Shown piece after piece: positions 1 through 7,240 of a stretch of DNA of 9,622 bases. The translations under genes were made by a program, and so were the position numbers. The DNA is taken from the NCBI GenBank assembly GCA_009787075.1, contig WRGS01000188.1:1-9622 (forward strand), given 5' to 3'. Every line of letters starts with the position of its first letter. The stretch's first letter is position 1. Under the pieces are notes generated by a model. The model saw only the letters and a list, made by a program, of their open reading frames with translations, was not told where the DNA came from and searched no databases. Origin of the DNA: Paludibacter sp. GTDB taxonomy: Bacteria > Bacteroidota > Bacteroidia > Bacteroidales > Paludibacteraceae.

Positions 1-103
1 GACGTTCTGTTGAATTAGTACCTGCAATATAATGTTTTTGTACTCAACTTACCATTATTTTTATAACATTTTCAACAATATAGTAAAAAAAATTACCATT
101 AAT

Positions 104-117
104 TGCAAACGTTTGCA
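104..117. promoter_or_regulatory. Putative LacI-family operator upstream of malQ
   Basis: TGCAAACGTTTGCA is a perfect 14-bp palindrome with a central CG, standing alone in an AT-rich region about 110 bp upstream of malQ. Palindromes of this form (inverted GCAAAC half-sites around CG) are typical operators of LacI-family sugar regulators, which often control maltose and glucan genes. It lies upstream of the candidate promoter at 146-179. That position suits an activator, or a repressor shared with a divergent gene beyond the left edge. The palindrome is directly visible; the regulator is an inference, because no regulator gene is in the window. Confidence 0.6.
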
Positions 118-145
118 CATTTTTTGAAACTATAAATAATGCTAT

Positions 146-179
146 TTTGTGATTTTTAATTGATAAGTTTTTAATTTTG
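146..179 (+). promoter_or_regulatory. Candidate malQ promoter (Bacteroidota -33/-7 type)
   Basis: TAATTTTG at 172-179 matches the Bacteroidota -7 consensus TAnnTTTG. A TTTG at 146-149, 22 bases upstream, could serve as the -33 element, at the long end of the usual spacing. Transcription would start near 185 and give a leader of about 40 nt. A second, poorer candidate is TTTG at 123-126 with TATTTTG at 143-149. The rest of 1-226 shows no convincing gene. Confidence 0.4.
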
Positions 180-226
180 GGAAATTTTAATTTTAAATCC
201 AAACCTAACAATTACAATAACAAATA

Positions 227-2905
227 ATGATTTTATCTTTTGAACTTAATATCAAAGTCGCTTACGGACAGACTTTGTATGTGTGTGGTTCGCTGGCAGA
301 ACTTGGCGCCAACGACCGTTCTGTTGCTTTGCCCATGACCTGCATGAGCGATAATAAATGGATTGCCGAAGTTACTGTCGGCGATGATGTTCAGAATTTT
401 TCTTATTCGTATTTTATTAAAGACCAATGGAATACGGTTTTTTCTGAATGGGGACAACCGCGCAAAGTATCTGCTTTTGAAGCGGCTTTTGTGCGTTTAA
501 ATGACGAATGGCAAGCGCATCCTGCACAGGATTTTTTATTTACTTCGGCTTTTACCGAAAGTTTTTTTGTTCATTCGCAAGTTGCGCCTGTTGATAATTT
601 GCTAAATAACAGTATTTTGCTAAATGTTATTTGTCCGTTGGTTGCACAGGGACAATCGGTGGCAATTTCGGGCGAGAGCGAATTTTTCGGCTCGTGGGAC
701 ACTGCAAAATGCCTGCGCTTAAATTGTTGCGCCGATGGTCGCTGGCAAATTGTCTTGCCTGCATCGGAACTGAAAAGTAACGCTGAATATAAATTTTTAA
801 TAATTGACGATAAAACGGATAGCGCGATACATTGGGAAGAAGGCGGCAACCGCCAACTTGTTGCCCCAAGTTTTAAAACACGCAAAAAATCCGTTGAAAT
901 TCAAAATATTACATTTCGTTTGTCGTGGATTAATTTCCGAGCGGCAGGAGTTGCAATTCCCGTTTTTTCGCTACGCACAGCAGACAGTTGCGGAATTGGC
1001 GAATTCCCCGATTTGCTAAAAATGGTGGATTGGGCTGCGGCAACAAAGCAGAAAATTATTCAGATTTTGCCAGTAAATGACACTACAATTTCGGGCAAAT
1101 GGACTGATTCTTACCCATATAGCGCAATTTCGATTTACGCGCTGCACCCTATTTATTTTGGAATAAAAAAATATCCATTAAAAGATAAAAATATTTTTAA
1201 TGAATATTTGCAAAAAGCGGAAACTCTTAATAAATTGCCGCAAATTGATTACGAATCCGTATTTTTATTGAAAAAAGAATATATCTCGCTTCTTTTTGAG
1301 CAGGACGGCGCAAATATTTTGAAATCAAAATCGTATAAAGATTTTTTTAAAAAAAATGAATATTGGCTCTTTCCTTATGCCTGTTTTTGTTATTTGCGCG
1401 ATAAATTCGGCACTGCGGAAATTGCGCTTTGGAGTGAAAATAAAATTTACAACAAAGAAGAACTCATCGGGCAAATAGAAGAAAACGCTGATATGCAGCA
1501 AGTTGTAAATCGCAATTATTTTATTCAATATTTGTTGCATCAGCAGTTGCTTCAAGTTAAGCAATATGCTCACAGTCATGGAATTATCCTCAAAGGCGAT
1601 ATTCCAATCGGTGTCGACCGCAATAGCGTTGATGTGTGGGTTGAACCGCAATATTTCAATCTCGACACTCAAACAGGCGCGCCGCCTGACGATTTTTCTA
1701 TTACAGGGCAAAATTGGGGCTTCCCAACTTATAATTGGGAGCAAATGGCAAAAAGCGGTTTCAGTTGGTGGAAAAATCGTTTTCGTAAAATGTCCGATTA
1801 TTTTGACGCTTACCGTATTGACCATATTTTAGGTTTTTTCCGAATTTGGGAAATTCCAGAACATTCGGTACAGGGACTTTTGGGCTGCTTTAGTCCTGCT
1901 TTGCCATTTTCCGAAGATGAAATTCGCCGCGAAGGACTGAACTTCAATTACGATTTTATGACAAAGCCTTTTATTCACGAATATTTTTTGGGCGATATTT
2001 TTGGCAATTATACATCAGAAGTTATTAACTCGTTTCTTATGCCGACTAATTGGCAGCGTTTTGCACTGAAAGACTTTTGCAATACACAGAAAAAAATAAA
2101 GAAGATTTTTGAAGGAAAAATAGACGAAAAATCAATTAGAATACGCGATGGATTGTATTCTTTGTGCAATGAAGTTCTTTTTATCCCCGATAAAAACGAA
2201 AAATCCAAATTTCACCCGCGCATAACCGCACAATATTCTTTTGTATACAGAAGTTTGGACGATGGACAAAAAGCCGCTTTCAACCGTTTGTACGACAATT
2301 TTTTCTATCACAGACATAATGATTTCTGGTATTCAAAAGCGATGCAAAAACTGCCTGCGTTAATTGCAGCAACGCAAATGCTTGTTTGCGGCGAAGATTT
2401 GGGAATGATACCCGACTGCGTGCCTGCTGTAATGCACGAGTTACAAATTCTTTCGCTCGAAATTCAACGAATGCCAAAAGACAACGGAAAATTGTTTGAA
2501 AATACAAACAGTATTCCATATTTGTCAGTTTGTACTACTTCAACGCACGACATGTCGCCTCTGCGGCTATGGTGGCTCGAAAATCAGGGAAATACGCAAC
2601 GTTATTACAACGAAATTCTTTGGCGCAGCGGCAGCGCGCCTAAGGAATGTACTGCCGAAATTGCAGGACAAATCGTGCGCAATCATCTTGCTTCGCCTGC
2701 AATGCTGGTAATTTTGCCTTTGCAGGATTGGCTTGCTATGAGCGACGAATTGAAAAACCCCGACCCTACCGCCGAACGCATAAATATTCCTGCAAATCCG
2801 CGGCATTATTGGCGTTACCGTATGCACCTTTCAATTGAGCAACTGCTTGAATCCAATGGTTTTAACAATCATGTGAAATTATTGACGGAAATGACCGCAA
2901 GATAA
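227..2905 (+). CDS. malQ: 4-alpha-glucanotransferase (GH77, amylomaltase/DPE2 type) with two N-terminal CBM20 domains
   Basis: Transfers alpha-1,4-glucan segments between malto-oligosaccharides, releasing glucose in maltose and starch/glycogen use. It is cytoplasmic; no signal peptide is visible. Of 892 residues, about 1-100 and 125-220 look like two CBM20 starch-binding domains; the second has FFGSWD (153-158), EYKF (187-190) and WEEGGNR (203-209). The GH77 domain starts near 240 with the S-x-GIGEFPDL stretch around 253-263. By family analogy D532 in RIDH is the nucleophile, E723 in CGEDLG the acid/base and D775 in STHD the third catalytic acid. The nucleophile and acid/base are 191 residues apart, far more than in short amylomaltases, showing a large insertion (about 545-700) as in plant DPE2. 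That type suggests maltose as donor and a branched polysaccharide as acceptor. The ATG is supported by an in-frame TAA at 218-220 and by the first CBM20 strand starting right after it. A LacI-type palindrome lies upstream and a terminator directly follows. Confidence 0.96.
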   Translation: MILSFELNIKVAYGQTLYVCGSLAELGANDRSVALPMTCMSDNKWIAEVTVGDDVQNFSYSYFIKDQWNTVFSEWGQPRKVSAFEAAFVRLNDEWQAHPAQDFLFTSAFTESFFVHSQVAPVDNLLNNSILLNVICPLVAQGQSVAISGESEFFGSWDTAKCLRLNCCADGRWQIVLPASELKSNAEYKFLIIDDKTDSAIHWEEGGNRQLVAPSFKTRKKSVEIQNITFRLSWINFRAAGVAIPVFSLRTADSCGIGEFPDLLKMVDWAAATKQKIIQILPVNDTTISGKWTDSYPYSAISIYALHPIYFGIKKYPLKDKNIFNEYLQKAETLNKLPQIDYESVFLLKKEYISLLFEQDGANILKSKSYKDFFKKNEYWLFPYACFCYLRDKFGTAEIALWSENKIYNKEELIGQIEENADMQQVVNRNYFIQYLLHQQLLQVKQYAHSHGIILKGDIPIGVDRNSVDVWVEPQYFNLDTQTGAPPDDFSITGQNWGFPTYNWEQMAKSGFSWWKNRFRKMSDYFDAYRIDHILGFFRIWEIPEHSVQGLLGCFSPALPFSEDEIRREGLNFNYDFMTKPFIHEYFLGDIFGNYTSEVINSFLMPTNWQRFALKDFCNTQKKIKKIFEGKIDEKSIRIRDGLYSLCNEVLFIPDKNEKSKFHPRITAQYSFVYRSLDDGQKAAFNRLYDNFFYHRHNDFWYSKAMQKLPALIAATQMLVCGEDLGMIPDCVPAVMHELQILSLEIQRMPKDNGKLFENTNSIPYLSVCTTSTHDMSPLRLWWLENQGNTQRYYNEILWRSGSAPKECTAEIAGQIVRNHLASPAMLVILPLQDWLAMSDELKNPDPTAERINIPANPRHYWRYRMHLSIEQLLESNGFNNHVKLLTEMTAR

Positions 2906-2911
2906 TGAACG

Positions 2912-2944
2912 AAAAAGGAGGCGAAAATCAGCCTCCTTTTTTTT
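2912..2944 (+). terminator. Rho-independent terminator between malQ and the DUF4301 gene, probably bidirectional
   Basis: AAAAAGGAGGC (2912-2922) pairs with GCCTCCTTTTT (2931-2941) around an 8-nt loop, and a T-run follows to 2944. It begins a few bases after the malQ stop. On the minus strand the A-run becomes a U-tract, so the same hairpin can also end the converging DUF4301 transcript, whose stop codon is at 2963. Confidence 0.88.
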
Positions 2945-2962
2945 ACAATTTTCATTTACAAA

Positions 2963-4480
2963 TTATAAATGTTGTGGTCTTAACAAATCATTTACCGTTT
3001 TTACAGGATTAAATGTTTCTATTGGCACTTCTACAAAAACTGTGTTCCAATCACTCATTGCGCCGTTCCAAAGTCCGGGCAATTCTAAGGCTTTCAATTC
3101 TCTACCGTTTTTTGATTTGACGGAAATAAATCCTGTATTTTTATCGACAAAATTATTGAGGTCAAATTTTTCGCCTTTGTAATTTTTTGTTGCGCAAACC
3201 AAATCCACAGGATTAAAATATGTGGAATGGCGCATCATATACACGCTTTTTTCGTTGGTTGAATCAATTTGCGAACTTTCGAGAATTTGCGGCGAAGCCG
3301 TTCCGTCCTGATTGTAAGCGATAAACGGACCGCCGCCGGGCTCGCCTTCATTGCGTACCATTCCGCAAACGCGAATCGGGCGATTGAGTTTTCTCTTAAA
3401 ATAAGCAATCTTTGCATTATTATCCATTTTTTCAAAATCGGGACAAAAAATGCAAAGTTCTTTTTCTAAAAATTGTTGAATTTTTACAATTTCTTTTTCT
3501 GTAATAGTTTGATTTTCAATTAATTTCAAATAAGAAAAACATTTTTGCTGAATTTCAACAAGTTTTCCGCCGATAATTTTTTTATAAAGTACAGTCGGTT
3601 TTTTTAATTTATCAGGCACAACATTGTCAATATTTTTAATAAAAATCACATCAGCGTCAATTTCATTAAGGTTTTCAATCAATGCGCCGTGCCCTCCCGG
3701 ACGAAAAACGAGTTCTCCATTTTCGCGAAATATCTGATTGTGCATATCAACAGCAATTGTATCTGTCGAAGGTTTTTGTGTGGAAAAATCCACCGAAAAT
3801 TTTGCATCATAAATATTTTCAAAATATGGCAAACTTTCACTTAAATGCCTGTCGAACAAGTGGCTGTGTTCTTCTGAAATAGTGAAATGAATGTTAATTT
3901 TTTTCGATTTATTTGCAGCATAAAGCGCACCTTCTGCCAAATGTTCCTGCGCAGGCGTGCGTTTCCCATCTGCATAAGTATGAAATTTCAACAAACCTTT
4001 TGGTAAAGAGCCGTAATTCATTCCACTTGCAAGCAGCAAATTTTCAACGATTTGCTTAAAAAATTTAGAAGCAATAAGCGTAGAAATATTTTTTTCACAG
4101 TTTTTGGCACAACAGGAATTTAACTCGTCATAAAACGCAAATTTTTCTATTTTTTCAAAAAATTCTTTTTGCGATTCCTTTACAGGCATACCTGTCTCGT
4201 TGTCCAACAAATCGAAAAGGTCTTTAAACATTCGGCTTGCCGCTCCTGATGCAGGAACAAATTTTACAATTTTTGCGTCCGTTTGCAAAAAATCGTTCCA
4301 TTTTTCTAACAAGGTTATTTGCTCGCTTTCAGCAAGTTGTGTAATTCCATCGCCTGCGCACGCCGCACTTTTAAGTTTGAGAAACGGAAATCCTTTTGCA
4401 AAAGCAAGCAGTTGTTCTGCAATTTGCTCCTCCGAAATTTTACGCTTTTTAAGAACTTCAAAATCTGTATTTATTATCAT
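2963..4480 (-). CDS. DUF4301 family protein, possibly a sugar-nucleotidyltransferase-like enzyme
   Basis: This is a 505-residue protein of the DUF4301 family, which I know mainly from Bacteroidota and whose function is not established. No signal peptide or membrane segment is visible, so it is probably cytoplasmic. Four motifs fall in the order seen in UDP-sugar pyrophosphorylases: PASGAASRM (76-84) resembles the glycine-rich nucleotide loop, PKGLLKFH (160-167) the PKG motif, RPGGHGAL (260-267) the uridine-binding GHG segment, and FIKNIDN (280-286) the strand ending in N-x-DN. The C-terminal third has further conserved-looking runs (EGEPGGGPF at 378-386, LPGLWNGAMSDWN at 467-479). The nucleotidyltransferase idea is my inference from motif order. 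ATG 4480 begins the MIINTDFEVLKKR sequence; the other nearby ATG, at 4490, meets a stop at once. The gene is divergent from tsaE and convergent with malQ. Confidence 0.85.
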   Translation of the reverse strand: MIINTDFEVLKKRKISEEQIAEQLLAFAKGFPFLKLKSAACAGDGITQLAESEQITLLEKWNDFLQTDAKIVKFVPASGAASRMFKDLFDLLDNETGMPVKESQKEFFEKIEKFAFYDELNSCCAKNCEKNISTLIASKFFKQIVENLLLASGMNYGSLPKGLLKFHTYADGKRTPAQEHLAEGALYAANKSKKINIHFTISEEHSHLFDRHLSESLPYFENIYDAKFSVDFSTQKPSTDTIAVDMHNQIFRENGELVFRPGGHGALIENLNEIDADVIFIKNIDNVVPDKLKKPTVLYKKIIGGKLVEIQQKCFSYLKLIENQTITEKEIVKIQQFLEKELCIFCPDFEKMDNNAKIAYFKRKLNRPIRVCGMVRNEGEPGGGPFIAYNQDGTASPQILESSQIDSTNEKSVYMMRHSTYFNPVDLVCATKNYKGEKFDLNNFVDKNTGFISVKSKNGRELKALELPGLWNGAMSDWNTVFVEVPIETFNPVKTVNDLLRPQHL

Positions 4481-4526
4481 ATTATCACATTTATTTTTTG
4501 TTTAAAAAATTCAATTTTTAACGGTA

Positions 4527-4534
4527 CAAAAATA
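4527..4534 (-). promoter_or_regulatory. -7 promoter element for the DUF4301 gene
   Basis: On the minus strand this reads TATTTTTG, an exact match to the Bacteroidota -7 consensus TAnnTTTG. Transcription would start about six bases further on and leave a leader of roughly 40 nt. No clear TTTG -33 box lies at the expected distance. Confidence 0.5.
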
Positions 4535-4578
4535 ATTATTATTTTACGAATAATATTTATTTTTAAAAAATTTATTAT

Positions 4579-4586
4579 TATTTTTG
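4579..4586 (+). promoter_or_regulatory. -7 promoter element for tsaE
   Basis: TATTTTTG on the plus strand fits the Bacteroidota TAnnTTTG consensus and lies 22 bases before the tsaE ATG, giving a leader of about 16 nt. No clear -33 TTTG is seen. It is identical to the octamer on the other strand of the same intergenic region, so the two genes are probably transcribed divergently from 4481-4608. Confidence 0.5.
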
Positions 4587-4608
4587 CAAAAAAAATTCAA
4601 AAAATAAA

Positions 4609-5034
4609 ATGAATAAAATATTGAAAATAAAATCGTTAGATACAATTAACGACACTGCTCAGAAATTTATTGAACTTATGGGCAATAATTGTGTTTTTGC
4701 GTTTTTTGGAAAAATGGGTGCGGGAAAAACCACTTTTATTAAAGCGATTTGCGAGGAACTCGGCGTACTTGACGAAGTTAACAGCCCGACTTTTTCTATT
4801 ATCAACGAATATAAAACAATAAACGGAGAAACTATCTATCACTTTGACTGTTACCGAATTAACAATGTTCAAGAGGCGATAAATCTTGGTTTTGACGATT
4901 ATTTTTGCAGCGAAAATCTATGTTTTATCGAATGGGCTGAAAATATTTCCGAAATTTTACCTGAAAACACGATTGGCGTAATTTTTGATGTAAATGAAGA
5001 TGAAACACGAATTTTAAAATTAGAACGATTATGA
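4609..5034 (+). CDS. tsaE: tRNA threonylcarbamoyladenosine biosynthesis ATPase TsaE
   Basis: TsaE is the small P-loop ATPase that works with TsaB and TsaD in making N6-threonylcarbamoyladenosine at position 37 of ANN-decoding tRNAs, in the cytoplasm. The 141-residue length is normal. The Walker A motif is GKMGAGKTT (34-42). It is followed by the family signatures SPTFSI (59-64), HFDCYR (78-83) and FIEWAENI (106-113), the last holding the Walker-B-like acidic residue. The start follows a -7 element closely and gives the usual N-terminus. The stop codon overlaps the start of the next gene (ATGA, 5031-5034), so the two are likely co-transcribed and translationally coupled. Confidence 0.95.
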   Translation: MNKILKIKSLDTINDTAQKFIELMGNNCVFAFFGKMGAGKTTFIKAICEELGVLDEVNSPTFSIINEYKTINGETIYHFDCYRINNVQEAINLGFDDYFCSENLCFIEWAENISEILPENTIGVIFDVNEDETRILKLERL

Positions 5035-5309
5035 ACAAAAAAAATCAAAACATCAACATTACGGCGATAAAATTCGCTCGCCGAGCAAGCCGAGAAGCAG
5101 AAATTGCAGCGCACGGCAAACCGCTAACGCAAACGCGCGTACAGAAATCAAAAAAACTCTACGACCGCAAAAAAATCAAGGCAACGTTCAAAAATGAATC
5201 GTTGCCTTTTTTGTTGAAAAAATTTTATTATTTTTTCTTTTTCAAAATTTCTCTGATTTTTGGCACAAAATATTCAATATCGCCTGCGCCGAGAGTGATA
5301 AGCACCTGA
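5031..5309 (+). CDS. Small basic protein coupled to tsaE; reading frame lacks a stop before its terminator
   Basis: I do not know a function. Residues 1-60 are strongly basic (KFARRASREAEIAAHGKP, then KSKKLYDRKKIK). From memory they resemble short uncharacterised Bacteroidales proteins of about 50-70 residues. The basic character suggests RNA or ribosome binding, but that is a guess. The ATG overlaps the tsaE stop by four bases. A family-like end would fall near SLPF (residues 58-61), yet the frame continues through the terminator hairpin (5178-5212) and over the antisense 3' end of murC to a TGA at 5307. The last 30 or so residues (a Phe/Tyr/Lys-rich run, then antisense-derived sequence) are probably not a natural tail. 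Either a stop codon was lost or frameshifted, or the transcript ends without a stop. The N-terminal half as a real gene is fairly sure; the 3' end is not. Confidence 0.6.
   Translation: MNKKNQNINITAIKFARRASREAEIAAHGKPLTQTRVQKSKKLYDRKKIKATFKNESLPFLLKKFYYFFFFKISLIFGTKYSISPAPRVIST
5178..5212 (+). terminator. Bidirectional terminator between the tsaE unit and murC
   Basis: AAGGCAACG (5178-5186) pairs with CGTTGCCTT (5200-5208). The stem extends inward as TTCA (5187-5190) with TGAA (5195-5198), with one bulged T at 5199 and an AAAA loop. A T-run follows on the plus strand (5207-5212). On the minus strand a seven-T run (A-run 5169-5175) follows two bases after the stem, so murC transcripts can end here too. 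It lies inside the open frame of the small plus-strand gene. Confidence 0.9.
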
Positions 5310-6601
5310 AAATTACGTTTTTCCAACAAAGGTAAAAGTTCGTCTTTTGAACAAAGAATTTTATTTTCAATACTGACTTTATCAAAAATAATTTTTGAAG
5401 AAACGCCCTCAATAGGTTCTTCACGTGCGGGATAAATGTCGAGCAAAATCAGTTCGTCGAGCAGCGAAAGCGCATTTGCAAATTCGGGCGCAAAATCGCG
5501 CGTACGAGAGTAAAGATGTGGTTGGAAAATACCCGTAACACGTTTTTCCGGAAATAATTGCTTTATAGAAGCAATGCTTGCGCGAATTTCTTCGGGGTGA
5601 TGCGCATAATCGTCTATAAAAACGGTTTTTTTCTCTTTTAAAACAATATTAAAACGACGATAAATTCCTGAAAATGAAGAAATTCCTGTTCGCAATTCAT
5701 CTTTTGTAACTCCCAAAAGCCACGCTACAGCCATCGCTGCAACTGCATTTTCAACATTAATTTTAATTGGAACGCCCAAACGGACATCGGCAATTCTATC
5801 TGTCGGGGCAACAAAATCGAACAGCAATTCTCCTTTTTCAAAACGAATATTTTCTGCAAAAAAATCCGCTTTTTCATTCATCGAATAAGTGTAAAATTTC
5901 ACGCCTTTTTTCAGTTGCAAATTGAGATTCACATTTTTACGCATCAGCAACGCCCCTCCTGATTTTATCAGCGAAGTAAAAATTTCAAAGGCTTGGTAAT
6001 ATTTCTTGGCTGTGCCGTAAATATCAAGATGGTCGGGGTCGGCAGAAGTGATAACAGCAAAATATGGTGAAAGATTATGAAACGAACGGTCGTACTCGTC
6101 TGCCTCCACAACAACATAATTACTTTCGTTTGAGAGCAAAAGATTTGTGCCGTAATTATTGGCAATCCCGCCCAAAAATGCGCTGCACTGCACAGGCGAC
6201 TGCTGCAAAAGATGCGCAATCATTGTTGAAGTAGTTGTTTTTCCGTGTGTTCCTGCAACGCAAATCGCTTTACTGTTTGCGGTAATTTCGTTTAAAATTT
6301 CAGAACGTTTTTTTATTGTAAAATTATTTTCCTCAAAATATTTCAGTTGCGGGTGCGAGGACGGAACTGCGGGCGTACGTATGATAAGCGTGTTTTTTGC
6401 ATCTAAAAACTGCTGCGGAACAGCCGAAAGTGCATCGTCATAAACAATCGCAATGTTTTCGTCGGCAAGTTCCTTTGTTATAATGCTTTGCACACGGTCG
6501 TAACCTGCAACTTTCATTCCTTTTGAATTGAAGTAACGCGCAACTGCGCTCATTCCAATGCCGCCGATGCCAATAAAATAATATTTTGTGAATTTTTGCA
6601 T
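5228..6601 (-). CDS. murC: UDP-N-acetylmuramate--L-alanine ligase MurC
   Basis: Cytoplasmic ATP-dependent ligase that adds the first amino acid, L-alanine, to UDP-MurNAc in peptidoglycan precursor synthesis. The 457-residue length is normal. The N-terminal Rossmann domain has GIGGIGMSAVARYF (11-24). The central ATPase domain has GTHGKTTT (117-124), EADEYDRSF (166-174) and DPDHLDIYG (188-196). The C-terminal domain has GIYRRF (312-317), DDYAHHPEEI (330-339) and FQPHLYSRT (359-367). GIGGIGMS rather than GICGTFMG separates it from the recycling ligase Mpl. ATG 6601 gives the normal N-terminus, nine bases after the DJ-1 stop with no clear Shine-Dalgarno, so the two genes are probably one transcript. 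murC usually sits in the division and cell-wall cluster near murG and ftsQ; here neither is adjacent. It ends at the bidirectional terminator shared with the tsaE unit. Confidence 0.96.
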   Translation of the reverse strand: MQKFTKYYFIGIGGIGMSAVARYFNSKGMKVAGYDRVQSIITKELADENIAIVYDDALSAVPQQFLDAKNTLIIRTPAVPSSHPQLKYFEENNFTIKKRSEILNEITANSKAICVAGTHGKTTTSTMIAHLLQQSPVQCSAFLGGIANNYGTNLLLSNESNYVVVEADEYDRSFHNLSPYFAVITSADPDHLDIYGTAKKYYQAFEIFTSLIKSGGALLMRKNVNLNLQLKKGVKFYTYSMNEKADFFAENIRFEKGELLFDFVAPTDRIADVRLGVPIKINVENAVAAMAVAWLLGVTKDELRTGISSFSGIYRRFNIVLKEKKTVFIDDYAHHPEEIRASIASIKQLFPEKRVTGIFQPHLYSRTRDFAPEFANALSLLDELILLDIYPAREEPIEGVSSKIIFDKVSIENKILCSKDELLPLLEKRNFQVLITLGAGDIEYFVPKIREILKKKK

Positions 6602-6610
6602 TTTAGTTTA

Positions 6611-7156
6611 TTATAAGCACAAATCTTTTTTAATTTTTTGAGCAATCTGTTCATTTTTTAAAATTCTGACGAGTTCCAAAGCGAACTGCATTGCCACGCC
6701 CGGACCTTTGGCGGTAGTAATTGTACCATCTGTAACGACAAGTTTTTCAGAAATCCGCTCTGAACGCATCCCCGCCTCGTATCCGGGATAACAAATTGCC
6801 TCTTTTCCTTTAAGTAAACGCAGTCCGCCCAGAACTACCGACGGCGCAGCGCAAATTGCAGCGATTCGTCCATCTGCTTCGGCAAAATCAAGAATTTTGC
6901 TGCACAAATCTGCATTATTTGCCAAGTTTGCCGCTCCTGGCATTCCACCGGGAAGGACAATCATTTCAAGTTCAGAAAAATCAATTTCTGAAAAAAGCGC
7001 GTCTGCGGCAAAAGTAATATTGTGCGCTCCTGCAACTTCATTTTTATCTGAAATAGAAACAGTTATAACATCAATTCCTGCCCGCCGCAAAATATCAATC
7101 GCGCAAACAGCCTCCATTTCTTCAAATCCTTTGGCTAAAAAAATTGCTGTTTTCAT
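6611..7156 (-). CDS. DJ-1/PfpI family protein (YajL/DJ-1-like)
   Basis: A 181-residue class I glutamine-amidotransferase-fold protein of the DJ-1 subfamily. Members have been described as chaperones, deglycases or glyoxalases that protect against carbonyl and oxidative stress; which activity dominates is debated. KGFEEMEAV (9-17) holds the acidic partner E15, and IAAICAAPSVV (98-108) holds the reactive nucleophile-elbow cysteine C102. VLPGGMPGA (67-75) and CYPGYE (122-127) also match the DJ-1 pattern, and the C-terminus keeps TAKGPG (148-153). No signal peptide is seen, so it is cytoplasmic. The ATG gives the family N-terminus. It precedes murC by nine bases as first gene of the pair. No TAnnTTTG element was found in the 84 bases upstream, so its promoter is unknown. 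Confidence 0.92.
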   Translation of the reverse strand: MKTAIFLAKGFEEMEAVCAIDILRRAGIDVITVSISDKNEVAGAHNITFAADALFSEIDFSELEMIVLPGGMPGAANLANNADLCSKILDFAEADGRIAAICAAPSVVLGGLRLLKGKEAICYPGYEAGMRSERISEKLVVTDGTITTAKGPGVAMQFALELVRILKNEQIAQKIKKDLCL

Positions 7157-7240
7157 TATAATTTGTATTTATTAGATGTATATATGATTATAAGTTTTTT
7201 ATATGAATTTCGCACTGATTTTTTTGCATATTTACTGTCG

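Noticed and set aside
1..103. A divergent promoter or gene start left of the operator
   Set aside because: No TAnnTTTG match or coding start could be supported on the minus strand; the region is too short to judge.
1325..1825. A 166-codon open frame antisense to malQ
   Set aside because: It lies wholly inside the GH77 coding region, has no recognisable domain and is explained by the AT-rich coding sequence opposite.
5228..6601. Mpl (murein peptide ligase) instead of MurC
   Set aside because: The N-terminal GIGGIGMS and the FQPHLYSRT motif are MurC-type; Mpl has a GICGTFMG-like loop.
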